In this document: positions 1 to 6,038 of the stretch, piece after piece | Layout of the letters: each line of letters opens with the position of its first letter | How positions within the stretch are numbered: position 1 is the first letter of the stretch | Assembly (NCBI GenBank): GCA_937902905.1 | Contig: CALELW010000002.1 | Span: forward strand, 1 to 8,827 | Direction of reading: 5' to 3' | DNA length: 8,827 nt | Source: an uncultured Clostridium sp. | GTDB taxonomy: Bacteria > Bacillota > Clostridia > Lachnospirales > Lachnospiraceae | Notes under the pieces: model-generated | Seen by the model: only the letters and a program-made list of their open reading frames with translations | Database searches by the model: none | Told to the model about the DNA's origin: nothing | Position numbers and translations under genes: made by a program

Positions 1-134
1 GCCACAATACCGATATTTCCCTCTTCGCTGTCATCGTGCGTTGCGACAAAAAATACTTTCTGCCGGTTTATGGGAAATAGGCGGAACAGATAGAAAAAGA
101 AAGCAAACAGCACATAGCCTGTTTTTTTAATCAT
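1..134 (-). CDS. CDP-glycerol glycerophosphotransferase-like protein (N-terminus only, cut by window edge)
   Basis: Only the first 44 codons lie in the window; the gene runs off the left edge. The reading starts at an ATG at 134-132, four bases after the tagD stop, with a weak GA-rich ribosome binding site inside the end of tagD. The peptide begins MIKKTGYVLFAFFFYLFRLF and continues PINRQKVFFVATHDDSEEGN. A short hydrophobic or membrane-associating segment is followed by a beta strand of the form KVFFVA. This resembles the start of TagB/TagF-type enzymes, which add glycerol-phosphate units from CDP-glycerol to a lipid-linked acceptor at the inner face of the membrane. Position right after tagD, which makes CDP-glycerol, supports this strongly. 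The catalytic histidines of the family lie beyond the window, so linkage enzyme (TagB-like) and polymerase (TagF-like) cannot be told apart. Confidence 0.72.
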   Translation of the reverse strand, partial: MIKKTGYVLFAFFFYLFRLFPINRQKVFFVATHDDSEEGNIGIV

Positions 135-138
135 TTTC

Positions 139-531
139 TCAGTCTTTCATATTTAAATCATTTTTAATTTTTGTCGTGGAAATTCCTTCAGTACGCGGCA
201 GGTAAACAACCTCGCAGTAGTCTTTGAGGAAATCAAACTTGCCTTTCCAGTCATCCCCCATAACAAAAACATCTACATTATTATTTACTACATCATCAAT
301 CTTCTGTTCCCATGTGTATTCCGGCAGCACTTCATCCACATAGCGGATTGCTTCGAGAATTTTTTTGCGGTCTTCAAAAGAATGATACGCTTTTTTGCCT
401 TTACCGGCGTTAAATTCATCTGAGGAAACTACAACAATCAGATAATCCCCCAATGCTTTCGCGCGGCGAAGTAAATTAATGTGGCCTACATGAAGTAAGT
501 CAAACGTTCCATAAGTAATCACTTTTTTCAT
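139..531 (-). CDS. tagD: Glycerol-3-phosphate cytidylyltransferase (TagD)
   Basis: This soluble enzyme makes CDP-glycerol from CTP and sn-glycerol 3-phosphate, the activated donor for glycerol-phosphate teichoic acids. The 130-residue protein matches the usual length of TagD (about 129). It carries the nucleotidyltransferase HxGH motif as HVGH at residues 14-17, the N-terminal TYGTFDLLH strand-loop at 6-14, the block FVMGDDWKGKFDFLKDYCEV from residue 89, and the RTEGISTT motif at 113-120 that closes the active site. These blocks are nearly identical to those of characterised Gram-positive TagD proteins. Its AGGAGG ribosome binding site overlaps the stop codon of the tagH-like gene, so the two are translationally close. 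The next gene begins four bases after the stop. The function is secure; whether the final polymer is wall teichoic acid or another glycerol-phosphate glycan is inferred from the neighbours. Confidence 0.95.
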   Translation of the reverse strand: MKKVITYGTFDLLHVGHINLLRRAKALGDYLIVVVSSDEFNAGKGKKAYHSFEDRKKILEAIRYVDEVLPEYTWEQKIDDVVNNNVDVFVMGDDWKGKFDFLKDYCEVVYLPRTEGISTTKIKNDLNMKD

Positions 532-539
532 TTTCTTTT

Positions 540-545
540 CCTCCT
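540..545 (-). promoter_or_regulatory. tagD ribosome binding site overlapping the tagH-like stop codon
   Basis: The minus strand reads AGGAGG here, eight bases before the tagD ATG. Its 5' end shares bases with the TAG stop of the tagH-like gene (546-544). This compact arrangement points to a single polycistronic message. Confidence 0.85.
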
Positions 546-1296
546 ATTCGTTCTCACTCATCTTTGCTTCGTATACACTTACTACGTCTTCAACATCCCC
601 CTGTGCAATCAGACGGCCCTGCTCCAAAAGAATGCCCTTGTTGCACATTCTTAAAACCTGACTGGTTGAATGTGATACGAAAATGACGGTAACACCTTTA
701 TCAAACATACTCTGAATACGATTTTCACATTTTTTACGGAATTTCGCATCTCCAACACTAAGTACCTCATCCAGAATCAAAATATCCGGTTCAACAATTG
801 TTGCCACGGAAAAACCGAGTCTGGCACGCATACCGGAAGAATAATTCTTCACCGGCACATCGATAAAACTGCCAAGTTCCGAAAACTCCACAATTTCATC
901 ATAACGTGCTTCCAAAAACTCTTTGCTGTAGCCAAGCATTGCGCCATACAGATAAATGTTCTCAGCACCGGTATACTGTCTGTCAAATCCGGCTCCCAGC
1001 TCAAGAAGCGGTGCAATCTTACCGTTTGTTGTAACCGTTCCCTGTGTGGCTTTTAATACACCGGAAATTACTTTTAAAAGAGTACTTTTTCCGGCGCCAT
1101 TCAATCCCATGATACCGACACGGTCACCTTTCTGAACCTCAAAGCTGATATCTCTGAGCGCCCAGAACTCCTGAAACATCAATTCCTTTTTAATCATTTT
1201 AATAACATATTCTTTGATGTTATCTACTTTTTCAGAACTGAGATTGAATTTCATACTCACATTCTCTATTTTCATTGCTAATGACTTCTTCGCCAT
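544..1296 (-). CDS. tagH: Teichoic-acid/polysaccharide export ABC transporter, ATP-binding subunit (TagH-like)
   Basis: This is the ATPase half of an ABC-2 exporter that moves undecaprenyl-linked polymer across the cytoplasmic membrane. In the 250-residue product the Walker A motif GLNGAGKST lies near residues 64-72, the ABC signature YSSGM near 152-156, Walker B ILILDE near 172-177, a D-loop SVGD near 180-183 and the switch histidine in FVSHS near 209. The YSSGMRARLGF wording is typical of the TagH/Wzt/RfbB polysaccharide exporters. The start is placed at ATG 1296 because GGAGG sits five bases upstream; a longer reading from TTG at 1308 would begin on top of that site. Bacillus TagH has a long C-terminal extension with an extracellular part; this protein stops after the nucleotide-binding domain, so it is a short form. 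It follows the permease gene by 25 bases and directly precedes tagD, which supports a glycerol-phosphate polymer as substrate. Confidence 0.9.
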   Translation of the reverse strand: MAKKSLAMKIENVSMKFNLSSEKVDNIKEYVIKMIKKELMFQEFWALRDISFEVQKGDRVGIMGLNGAGKSTLLKVISGVLKATQGTVTTNGKIAPLLELGAGFDRQYTGAENIYLYGAMLGYSKEFLEARYDEIVEFSELGSFIDVPVKNYSSGMRARLGFSVATIVEPDILILDEVLSVGDAKFRKKCENRIQSMFDKGVTVIFVSHSTSQVLRMCNKGILLEQGRLIAQGDVEDVVSVYEAKMSENE

Positions 1297-1301
1297 AATA
1301 A

Positions 1302-1306
1302 CCTCC
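1302..1306 (-). promoter_or_regulatory. Ribosome binding site deciding the tagH-like start
   Basis: The minus strand reads GGAGG five bases before ATG 1296. It overlaps the codons that a TTG start at 1308 would use, so it argues for the shorter protein beginning MAKKSLAMK. Confidence 0.8.
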
Positions 1307-1321
1307 AATTTGCCTTACACC

Positions 1322-2134
1322 TTAAATATTCAGGATAAAGGAATCCTGTTTCCGATAAAATACAATCATACCAACAACCAATGTTCCAACCGCAAAAACG
1401 GATGTATACAGTAATAATCTCATATCAAAAGGCTGTCCGAAAAAGGCGCGGCGGAAATTGTCAATCACGCCAAATAATGGATTCAATTTTACCAGTTTTT
1501 GTGTGTCACCACTCATGTTGCTTGCGAAATAGAAAATCGCACTACAGTACATGATAAGCATTAACATAACGCTCCACAAATACTCAATATCACGGAAGAA
1601 TACACATAAGGTCGATAATATCATGCCAACTCCCGTTGATAGGATAAACAGGTTTAAGAGCGGAATCACCGTCATAAACATATAACCGTTAATCGGTGCA
1701 TGGTACTGACCGGTTGCCAAGAAAAATACCATTACGCCAACCAGTACAACGAGCGAAATCAAAAAGATAACAAAGTTTGCCAAAATGCCGGAAAACGGAT
1801 AAATGTATTTTGGTACGTACACTTTCTTAATCATAGCGCCATTTGTACGAATGGAACGCATCGCACTGTTGGTTGCTGATGAAAAGAACGAATACAGCAA
1901 ACGTCCGGTCAAGACATAAATCGGAAATGGCACACCTGCAAATGCGGCATCAGAACTATTTTTTCCTAATAAACTGCCAAACACAACCGACAATACAATC
2001 ATTGTAAGCAGAGGCTCAATCAGGGTCCATAACATTCCCAAATAAGAACGACGGTAACGGAGCTTGATATTTTTCTTCACAAGCTGTCCCATAAGATACT
2101 TGTACTTTAGGAAATTATTAAAAAATTGAATCAT
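1322..2134 (-). CDS. tagG: Teichoic-acid/polysaccharide export ABC-2 permease (TagG-like)
   Basis: The 270-residue protein is the membrane half of the exporter whose ATPase is the next gene. It begins with an amphipathic stretch rich in Lys and Arg (KKNIKLRYRRSYLGMLWTLI, residues 20-39), the hallmark of Wzm/TagG permeases, which lies along the membrane before the first span. About six hydrophobic segments follow, near residues 33-56, 70-86, 115-140, 151-178, 184-206 and 240-260. The conserved FFRDIEYLW motif is at 179-187 and a LNPL motif at 217-220. Length fits the family (about 260-280). It is the first gene of the operon, preceded by a near-consensus promoter. The start ATG 2134 has an AAGGA-type site about 11 bases upstream, slightly far. 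Assignment to teichoic acid rather than O-antigen or another glycan rests on linkage to tagD and the glycerophosphotransferase-like gene. Confidence 0.9.
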   Translation of the reverse strand: MIQFFNNFLKYKYLMGQLVKKNIKLRYRRSYLGMLWTLIEPLLTMIVLSVVFGSLLGKNSSDAAFAGVPFPIYVLTGRLLYSFFSSATNSAMRSIRTNGAMIKKVYVPKYIYPFSGILANFVIFLISLVVLVGVMVFFLATGQYHAPINGYMFMTVIPLLNLFILSTGVGMILSTLCVFFRDIEYLWSVMLMLIMYCSAIFYFASNMSGDTQKLVKLNPLFGVIDNFRRAFFGQPFDMRLLLYTSVFAVGTLVVGMIVFYRKQDSFILNI

Positions 2135-2170
2135 TCTCTAGTCCATCCTTTTTATTTTTTCAATCATTTG

Positions 2171-2200
2171 ATTATAGCACCCAAATACGCATTTCGTCAA
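2171..2200 (-). promoter_or_regulatory. Sigma-A-like promoter of the tag operon
   Basis: On the minus strand a -35 box TTGACG (2200-2195) and a perfect -10 box TATAAT (2176-2171) are separated by 18 bases. Transcription would start near 2164, about 30 bases before the tagG-like ATG. The match is strong by eye; no transcript data exist here. Confidence 0.75.
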
Positions 2201-2228
2201 CTATTCTACAAAAAAAGCTAACATAGGA

Positions 2229-2258
2229 TTGACATTTTTTCTTTTTATGGTATATGAT
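2229..2258 (+). promoter_or_regulatory. Sigma-A-like promoter of the carboxyltransferase gene
   Basis: On the plus strand a consensus -35 box TTGACA (2229-2234) is followed after 18 bases by TATGAT (2253-2258). A start near 2265 gives a leader of about 43 bases. This promoter is back to back with the tag promoter, the two -35 boxes being 28 bases apart. A GGAG ribosome binding site follows at 2296-2299. Confidence 0.75.
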
Positions 2259-2307
2259 AGGTTTCGTAGTTTCAAGTGATATTTTAAGAAAGAATGGAGA
2301 ATGAACA

Positions 2308-3822
2308 ATGTCAACTTACAATATGGAGAAACAGCACAAGCTTGGCAAACTTCACGCTTTAGAGCGTATTTGCATGCTGCTAGATGAAGATTCATTTCGT
2401 GAAATTGGCTCGAACATTACGAACTTAGAAGATGCTTTTAATATTAAAAAGGGACAATTTCCTTACGATGGCGTAATTACCGGTTACGGTACCATCGGCG
2501 GACAAAAAGTCGTGATTTACTCAGAAGATTTCACCGTTATCGGCGGTACTCTTGGTAAACAGCATGGTTTCAAAATTGCCAACGCAATTAAAATGGCAAT
2601 CGAAAGCCGCTGTCCGGTCATCGGCATCAACGATTCCGGCGGAGCACGTATCCAGGAAGGTGTAAATGCCTTGGCCGGATATGGTGAGATTTTCTACTAT
2701 AATACAATGGCATCCGGATACATTCCACAGATTTCGATTATTGCCGGCAACTGTGCCGGCGGTGCGGTTTACTCACCGGGTATTACCGATTTTATCTTTG
2801 TTATTGATGAAATCAGCCAGATGTTTGTTACCGGACCAAAAGTTATCAAAAGCGTAACAAATGAAGATATTACAGCAAAAGAATTAGGTGGTGCCAATGT
2901 ACACGCATCCAAAAGCGGCGTCGCTCATTTCCATATGCCAAATGAAAAGGAATGTTTCCGCCGCGTGAAGGAATTGATTTCGATTATTCCTCCGTGCTAT
3001 GAGGAGGGCTACCTTCACACAAACCGTCCGGCACTTCCTAAATACAACGAAAATGTTACCTTTAATGAGGATTTAGCAAATATCATTCCAAAAGAAAGCA
3101 ATCACAGTTACGACATACACGATGTCATTAATGGAATTGTAGATACCGATTCCTTTATTGAAGTTCAGGAAGAATTTGCAAGAAATGTAGTCGTTGGATT
3201 CGGACGCCTCAAGGGTGTTGTCATCGGTATCATTGCCGATCAGCCGAAATTTATGGCAGGTGTGCTTGACTGCGACTCTTCTGATAAAGCAGCACGATTC
3301 ATCCGCTACTGCGATGCCTTTAATATTCCGATTCTTACTTTAACGGATGTACCGGGATTCTTGCCTGGCAAAGATCAGGAATACAAAGGAATCATCCGCC
3401 ACGGAGCAAAATTACTGTATGCTTATTCCGAAGCCACTACAATTAAGATTAATGTCATCCTTCGTAAAGCTTATGGTGGTGCTTACATCGCAATGAGCAG
3501 TAAACATCTGCGTGCTGATTTTGTTTATGCGTGGCCAACCGCTGAGATTGCCGTTATGGGTGCCGATGGTGCCGCTGATATTTTGTACGGTAAACAGATG
3601 AAGAATATGAACCCTGCAGAGAAGGCAGTTTTCCGCAAAGAAAAGATTGATGAATACAATGAGAAATTCATGAATCCAAGCATTGCTTCCATGCACGGTT
3701 ATGTGGATGAAATTATTAAACCGGAAGCAACAAGAGAACGTGTTTATGCCGACATCTTAATGCTTGCCGACAAACGCTCAATTGATGTAATTCACAAAAA
3801 ACACGGAAACATTCCGTTGTAA
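2308..3822 (+). CDS. Biotin-dependent acyl-CoA carboxylase/decarboxylase, carboxyltransferase subunit (PccB/MmdA family)
   Basis: The 504-residue protein transfers a carboxyl group between biotin and an acyl-CoA. It is a full crotonase-fold carboxyltransferase with N- and C-domains. The first oxyanion loop is GNCAGGA at residues 147-153, the second is RKAYGGAY at 386-393; DVPGFLPG at 347-354, IIRHGAKLLYAY at 362-373, AWPTAEIAVMG at 408-418 and the C-terminal KKHGNIPL are all family blocks. The N-terminus is somewhat shorter than usual but keeps the KQHKLGKLHALERI helix. The residue after GGAY is Ile394. In actinobacterial PccB/AccB proteins the equivalent position, Asp or Ile, was shown to affect acyl chain choice, and Ile goes with wider use including acetyl-CoA; applying that here is inference. 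No biotin carboxylase, biotin carrier or membrane decarboxylase subunit is adjacent, so its partners and direction (carboxylase or decarboxylase) are not decided. It is a single-gene transcription unit with its own promoter and terminator. Confidence 0.9.
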   Translation: MSTYNMEKQHKLGKLHALERICMLLDEDSFREIGSNITNLEDAFNIKKGQFPYDGVITGYGTIGGQKVVIYSEDFTVIGGTLGKQHGFKIANAIKMAIESRCPVIGINDSGGARIQEGVNALAGYGEIFYYNTMASGYIPQISIIAGNCAGGAVYSPGITDFIFVIDEISQMFVTGPKVIKSVTNEDITAKELGGANVHASKSGVAHFHMPNEKECFRRVKELISIIPPCYEEGYLHTNRPALPKYNENVTFNEDLANIIPKESNHSYDIHDVINGIVDTDSFIEVQEEFARNVVVGFGRLKGVVIGIIADQPKFMAGVLDCDSSDKAARFIRYCDAFNIPILTLTDVPGFLPGKDQEYKGIIRHGAKLLYAYSEATTIKINVILRKAYGGAYIAMSSKHLRADFVYAWPTAEIAVMGADGAADILYGKQMKNMNPAEKAVFRKEKIDEYNEKFMNPSIASMHGYVDEIIKPEATRERVYADILMLADKRSIDVIHKKHGNIPL

Positions 3823-3830
3823 AACATATC

Positions 3831-3875
3831 AAAAAATCCCGGCAGCTGCTTTTTAGCAGCCCGCCTGGATTTTTT
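3831..3875. terminator. Bidirectional intrinsic terminator between convergent genes
   Basis: An A6 run, then TCC, GGC and GCTGCT, pairs with AGCAGC, GCC, GGA and a T6 run around a TTTT loop, with small mismatches at 3840/3866 and 3844/3861-3862. Both strands therefore have a G+C stem followed by a U tract. It lies 8 bases after the carboxyltransferase stop and 18 bases after the cdaR stop on the other strand, so it can end both transcripts. Confidence 0.88.
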
Positions 3876-3893
3876 AATTTCTTACATTTCATC

Positions 3894-5165
3894 CTACTCC
3901 ACTGTCGGAGTTGGCGTATTGGGCGATTCTGTTGCCTCACCCTCCTGATGTTTTAACCTTACTTTAATCTTAATTTTAGTTTTCGCATGTACACCGGATG
4001 GCAGACTATATTTCAATTCAAGCGTATGTGATCCATCTGACAAACCATTCAAATCCACATAAGCACCTATATCTCCTACGTCGATATCTGCCAAAACAGC
4101 ATCTTCACCAAGCAGTTCCATAGAATACTTTCCATTTTCCGGTTCAAAATTCATCGTATAATTTTTGGGAAGATTTCTCACAGCAATATCCGATGTCGTT
4201 AGACCAAGCACACGCTGCCCATTCTTCTCAATATCACAGCGGACAGAAACTGTTGTTGTCTCCCCAACAATCGACAAACCCGATGGCACGTAATTACGTA
4301 AATCAATCTCCTTTTCGATATCTTTTTTCGCTCTGGCAATCGATATCGGCACTTTAATTGAGACCTCTTTTTCCAGTGCTTCTTTTGTTCCAGAAACGCG
4401 GATGCTCTCCGGTTTATAATCAGTCTGAACAAGTCGATAACCAGATGCGGGTGCTCCTTCTGTCTCCACATAAACCGGTATTTCCTTCGTCGATAAAACC
4501 TGGGTTGATACCTTAATTGTATCATTGCTAAAGCTAACATTTGCGTCATTTAGAGCATCCCCATTCGCATCATATAATACCGGCGAATATTCAGAATCAA
4601 AATCTTCACTTTGACCTTTTAAGCTAACCATAACACCTACATGATCAATTTTCTTAAATTTTGATTCTCCACAGGATACTTCAATCATATTTGGCTTTGC
4701 TGTCATCTCACCAAGCACATAATTCTCACTCAGTTCACCCTCATGATCCACCTCAACTTTGAAACTCTTTGTGATGCGCTTTTCAAGGGCAACTTTGAGA
4801 ACGGCATTGTTCCAATCCACATCAACACTGGAAGTTGATTCCTTATTTAATTTTACATTAATACTGACTGCATTTACTTTTGACAGTTCGCTCAAATCGG
4901 CCGTTGCCGTAAAGTCGGACTCTTTTAACGTCTCTACAAAGCTTCGTTTTCCTTTTACCGTAACCTTAACCGTATCACCATCTACAATATCATAGACTTG
5001 ATTTGCTGATGTGATTACATTTTCATTTAATATCTGCACCGGTATATCATAAAATGTTTTTGATGTCGTCGGGTCCGTTATATTAATGATAACCAGCCAA
5101 AACAAAAAAGCGACAATCACCGATACAATTTTAAGCATTAATTTACTGGTCAATTTCTTTTTCAT
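3894..5165 (-). CDS. cdaR: CdaR, YbbR-domain regulator of the diadenylate cyclase CdaA
   Basis: The 423-residue protein is a membrane-anchored extracellular partner of CdaA. A Lys-rich cytoplasmic start (MKKKLTSK) is followed by one hydrophobic anchor near residues 9-29. The rest is predicted outside the cell and can be divided into about four YbbR-like beta-rich repeats, roughly 35-125, 130-225, 226-312 and 316-405, each with the pattern IPV or equivalent, then a P-x-x-I-x-V-S-G block (for example YKPESIRVSG at 250-259). A Pro/Thr/Glu-rich tail ends in PNTPTPTVE. Bacillus CdaR also has four such domains and is somewhat longer. The start at ATG 5165 lies inside the end of cdaA (23 nt overlap), with GGAAGGGG about ten bases upstream as ribosome binding site. 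In other Firmicutes CdaR modulates c-di-AMP synthesis. It is the last gene of its operon; glmM, which often follows, is not here. Confidence 0.92.
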   Translation of the reverse strand: MKKKLTSKLMLKIVSVIVAFLFWLVIINITDPTTSKTFYDIPVQILNENVITSANQVYDIVDGDTVKVTVKGKRSFVETLKESDFTATADLSELSKVNAVSINVKLNKESTSSVDVDWNNAVLKVALEKRITKSFKVEVDHEGELSENYVLGEMTAKPNMIEVSCGESKFKKIDHVGVMVSLKGQSEDFDSEYSPVLYDANGDALNDANVSFSNDTIKVSTQVLSTKEIPVYVETEGAPASGYRLVQTDYKPESIRVSGTKEALEKEVSIKVPISIARAKKDIEKEIDLRNYVPSGLSIVGETTTVSVRCDIEKNGQRVLGLTTSDIAVRNLPKNYTMNFEPENGKYSMELLGEDAVLADIDVGDIGAYVDLNGLSDGSHTLELKYSLPSGVHAKTKIKIKVRLKHQEGEATESPNTPTPTVE

Positions 5166-6021
5166 CCTTTTTGCGCCCCTTCCACCATTTCATTTTTCCT
5201 TCATCCGGATTTCTTTTAGCAGCTTCCTGCAAACGTATCATCAGTGTGTCCGCATCCACTTTCCGATAAAGTTTACCATCACAAGCCAATGAAACAAAAC
5301 CTGTTTCCTCCGAAACAATAATGGTAAGAGAATCCGACACTTCGCTGATGCCAAGACCGGCACGGTGTCTCGTTCCCAATTCCTTGCTCACTGCCAGATT
5401 GTTCGACAGCGGCAGGTAACACGTCGCTGACACAATCCGGTTATCGCGTAAAATCACTGCTCCATCATGAAGCGGTGTATTATGCTCAAAAATATTTACT
5501 AATAACTGGCTGCTGATTTTTGCACCAATCGGAATTCCGGTTCTCTCATACTCACGGCACTGAATTTCTTTCTCTACGACAATCAGTGCGCCCGTTTTCA
5601 CACGTGCCATATCATAAACAGCCTTTATCACCGCCTCAATACTTTCTGCCGAATATCTCTCATTTTTCGACTTTTGATTATCAAAGGTCAGTGAACTTAA
5701 AATCTTCTTTCTCCCAAGCTGCTCAAGAGCATTTCTAAGTTCCGGCTGAAAAATAACAACAAGTGCCATAATTCCGACCACCATCGCATTCTGGAATACC
5801 CAGAGCACAACATTCATCTCTAATACAAGTGCCACCAAAAAAATAATTCCAAGAATTACCATCCCTTTTAGTAAAACCCATGCTCTCGTATCTTTTATCC
5901 ACAAAATAATGTGATAAAAGGCAAAGGCTATGATGGCAATTTCAAGTACATCCGTAACCGTAAAGTCGGGAATCGTAAGCCACGCCACATAATCCCTGAA
6001 AAAACTAATGATTGTGTTCAT
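5143..6021 (-). CDS. cdaA: Diadenylate cyclase CdaA (membrane-bound c-di-AMP synthase)
   Basis: The enzyme condenses two ATP into the second messenger c-di-AMP at the inner membrane face. The 292-residue product has three N-terminal spans near residues 25-42, 48-69 and 71-91, followed by a DAC (DisA_N) catalytic domain. Its diagnostic motifs are visible: DGA at 186-188 in the block NTPLHDGAVIL, and GTRHRAG with RHR at 218-220. The architecture and length (usually about 270-290) fit CdaA/DacA, not DisA or CdaS. The start ATG 6021 is chosen because GGAG lies ten bases upstream (6035-6032); the in-frame GTG at 6030 would be only one base from that site. The C-terminus is Lys-rich (MKWWKGRKKDEKE) and overlaps the start of cdaR. 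Upstream lie two unrecognised membrane-protein genes in the same direction, 17 bases from this start. Confidence 0.96.
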   Translation of the reverse strand: MNTIISFFRDYVAWLTIPDFTVTDVLEIAIIAFAFYHIILWIKDTRAWVLLKGMVILGIIFLVALVLEMNVVLWVFQNAMVVGIMALVVIFQPELRNALEQLGRKKILSSLTFDNQKSKNERYSAESIEAVIKAVYDMARVKTGALIVVEKEIQCREYERTGIPIGAKISSQLLVNIFEHNTPLHDGAVILRDNRIVSATCYLPLSNNLAVSKELGTRHRAGLGISEVSDSLTIIVSEETGFVSLACDGKLYRKVDADTLMIRLQEAAKRNPDEGKMKWWKGRKKDEKEIDQ

Positions 6022-6031
6022 CCGCCACACG

Positions 6032-6035
6032 CTCC
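6032..6035 (-). promoter_or_regulatory. Ribosome binding site deciding the cdaA start
   Basis: The minus strand reads GGAG ten bases before ATG 6021. It is one base from the alternative GTG at 6030, too close for that codon to be the main start. Confidence 0.65.
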
Positions 6036-6038
6036 AAT

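Noticed and set aside
2135..2307. Riboswitch or small RNA in the divergent intergenic region
   Set aside because: The 173 bases are taken up by two promoters and short leaders of about 30 and 43 bases, too short for a known riboswitch; no stable hairpin was seen.
2201..2395. Minus-strand open frame over the divergent promoter region
   Set aside because: It crosses both the rightward promoter and the start of the carboxyltransferase, and shows no family features.
3412..3696. Antisense open frame of 94 codons inside the carboxyltransferase gene
   Set aside because: It lies wholly within a well-conserved gene, has no family resemblance and no supporting ribosome binding site; it is a shadow of the coding strand.
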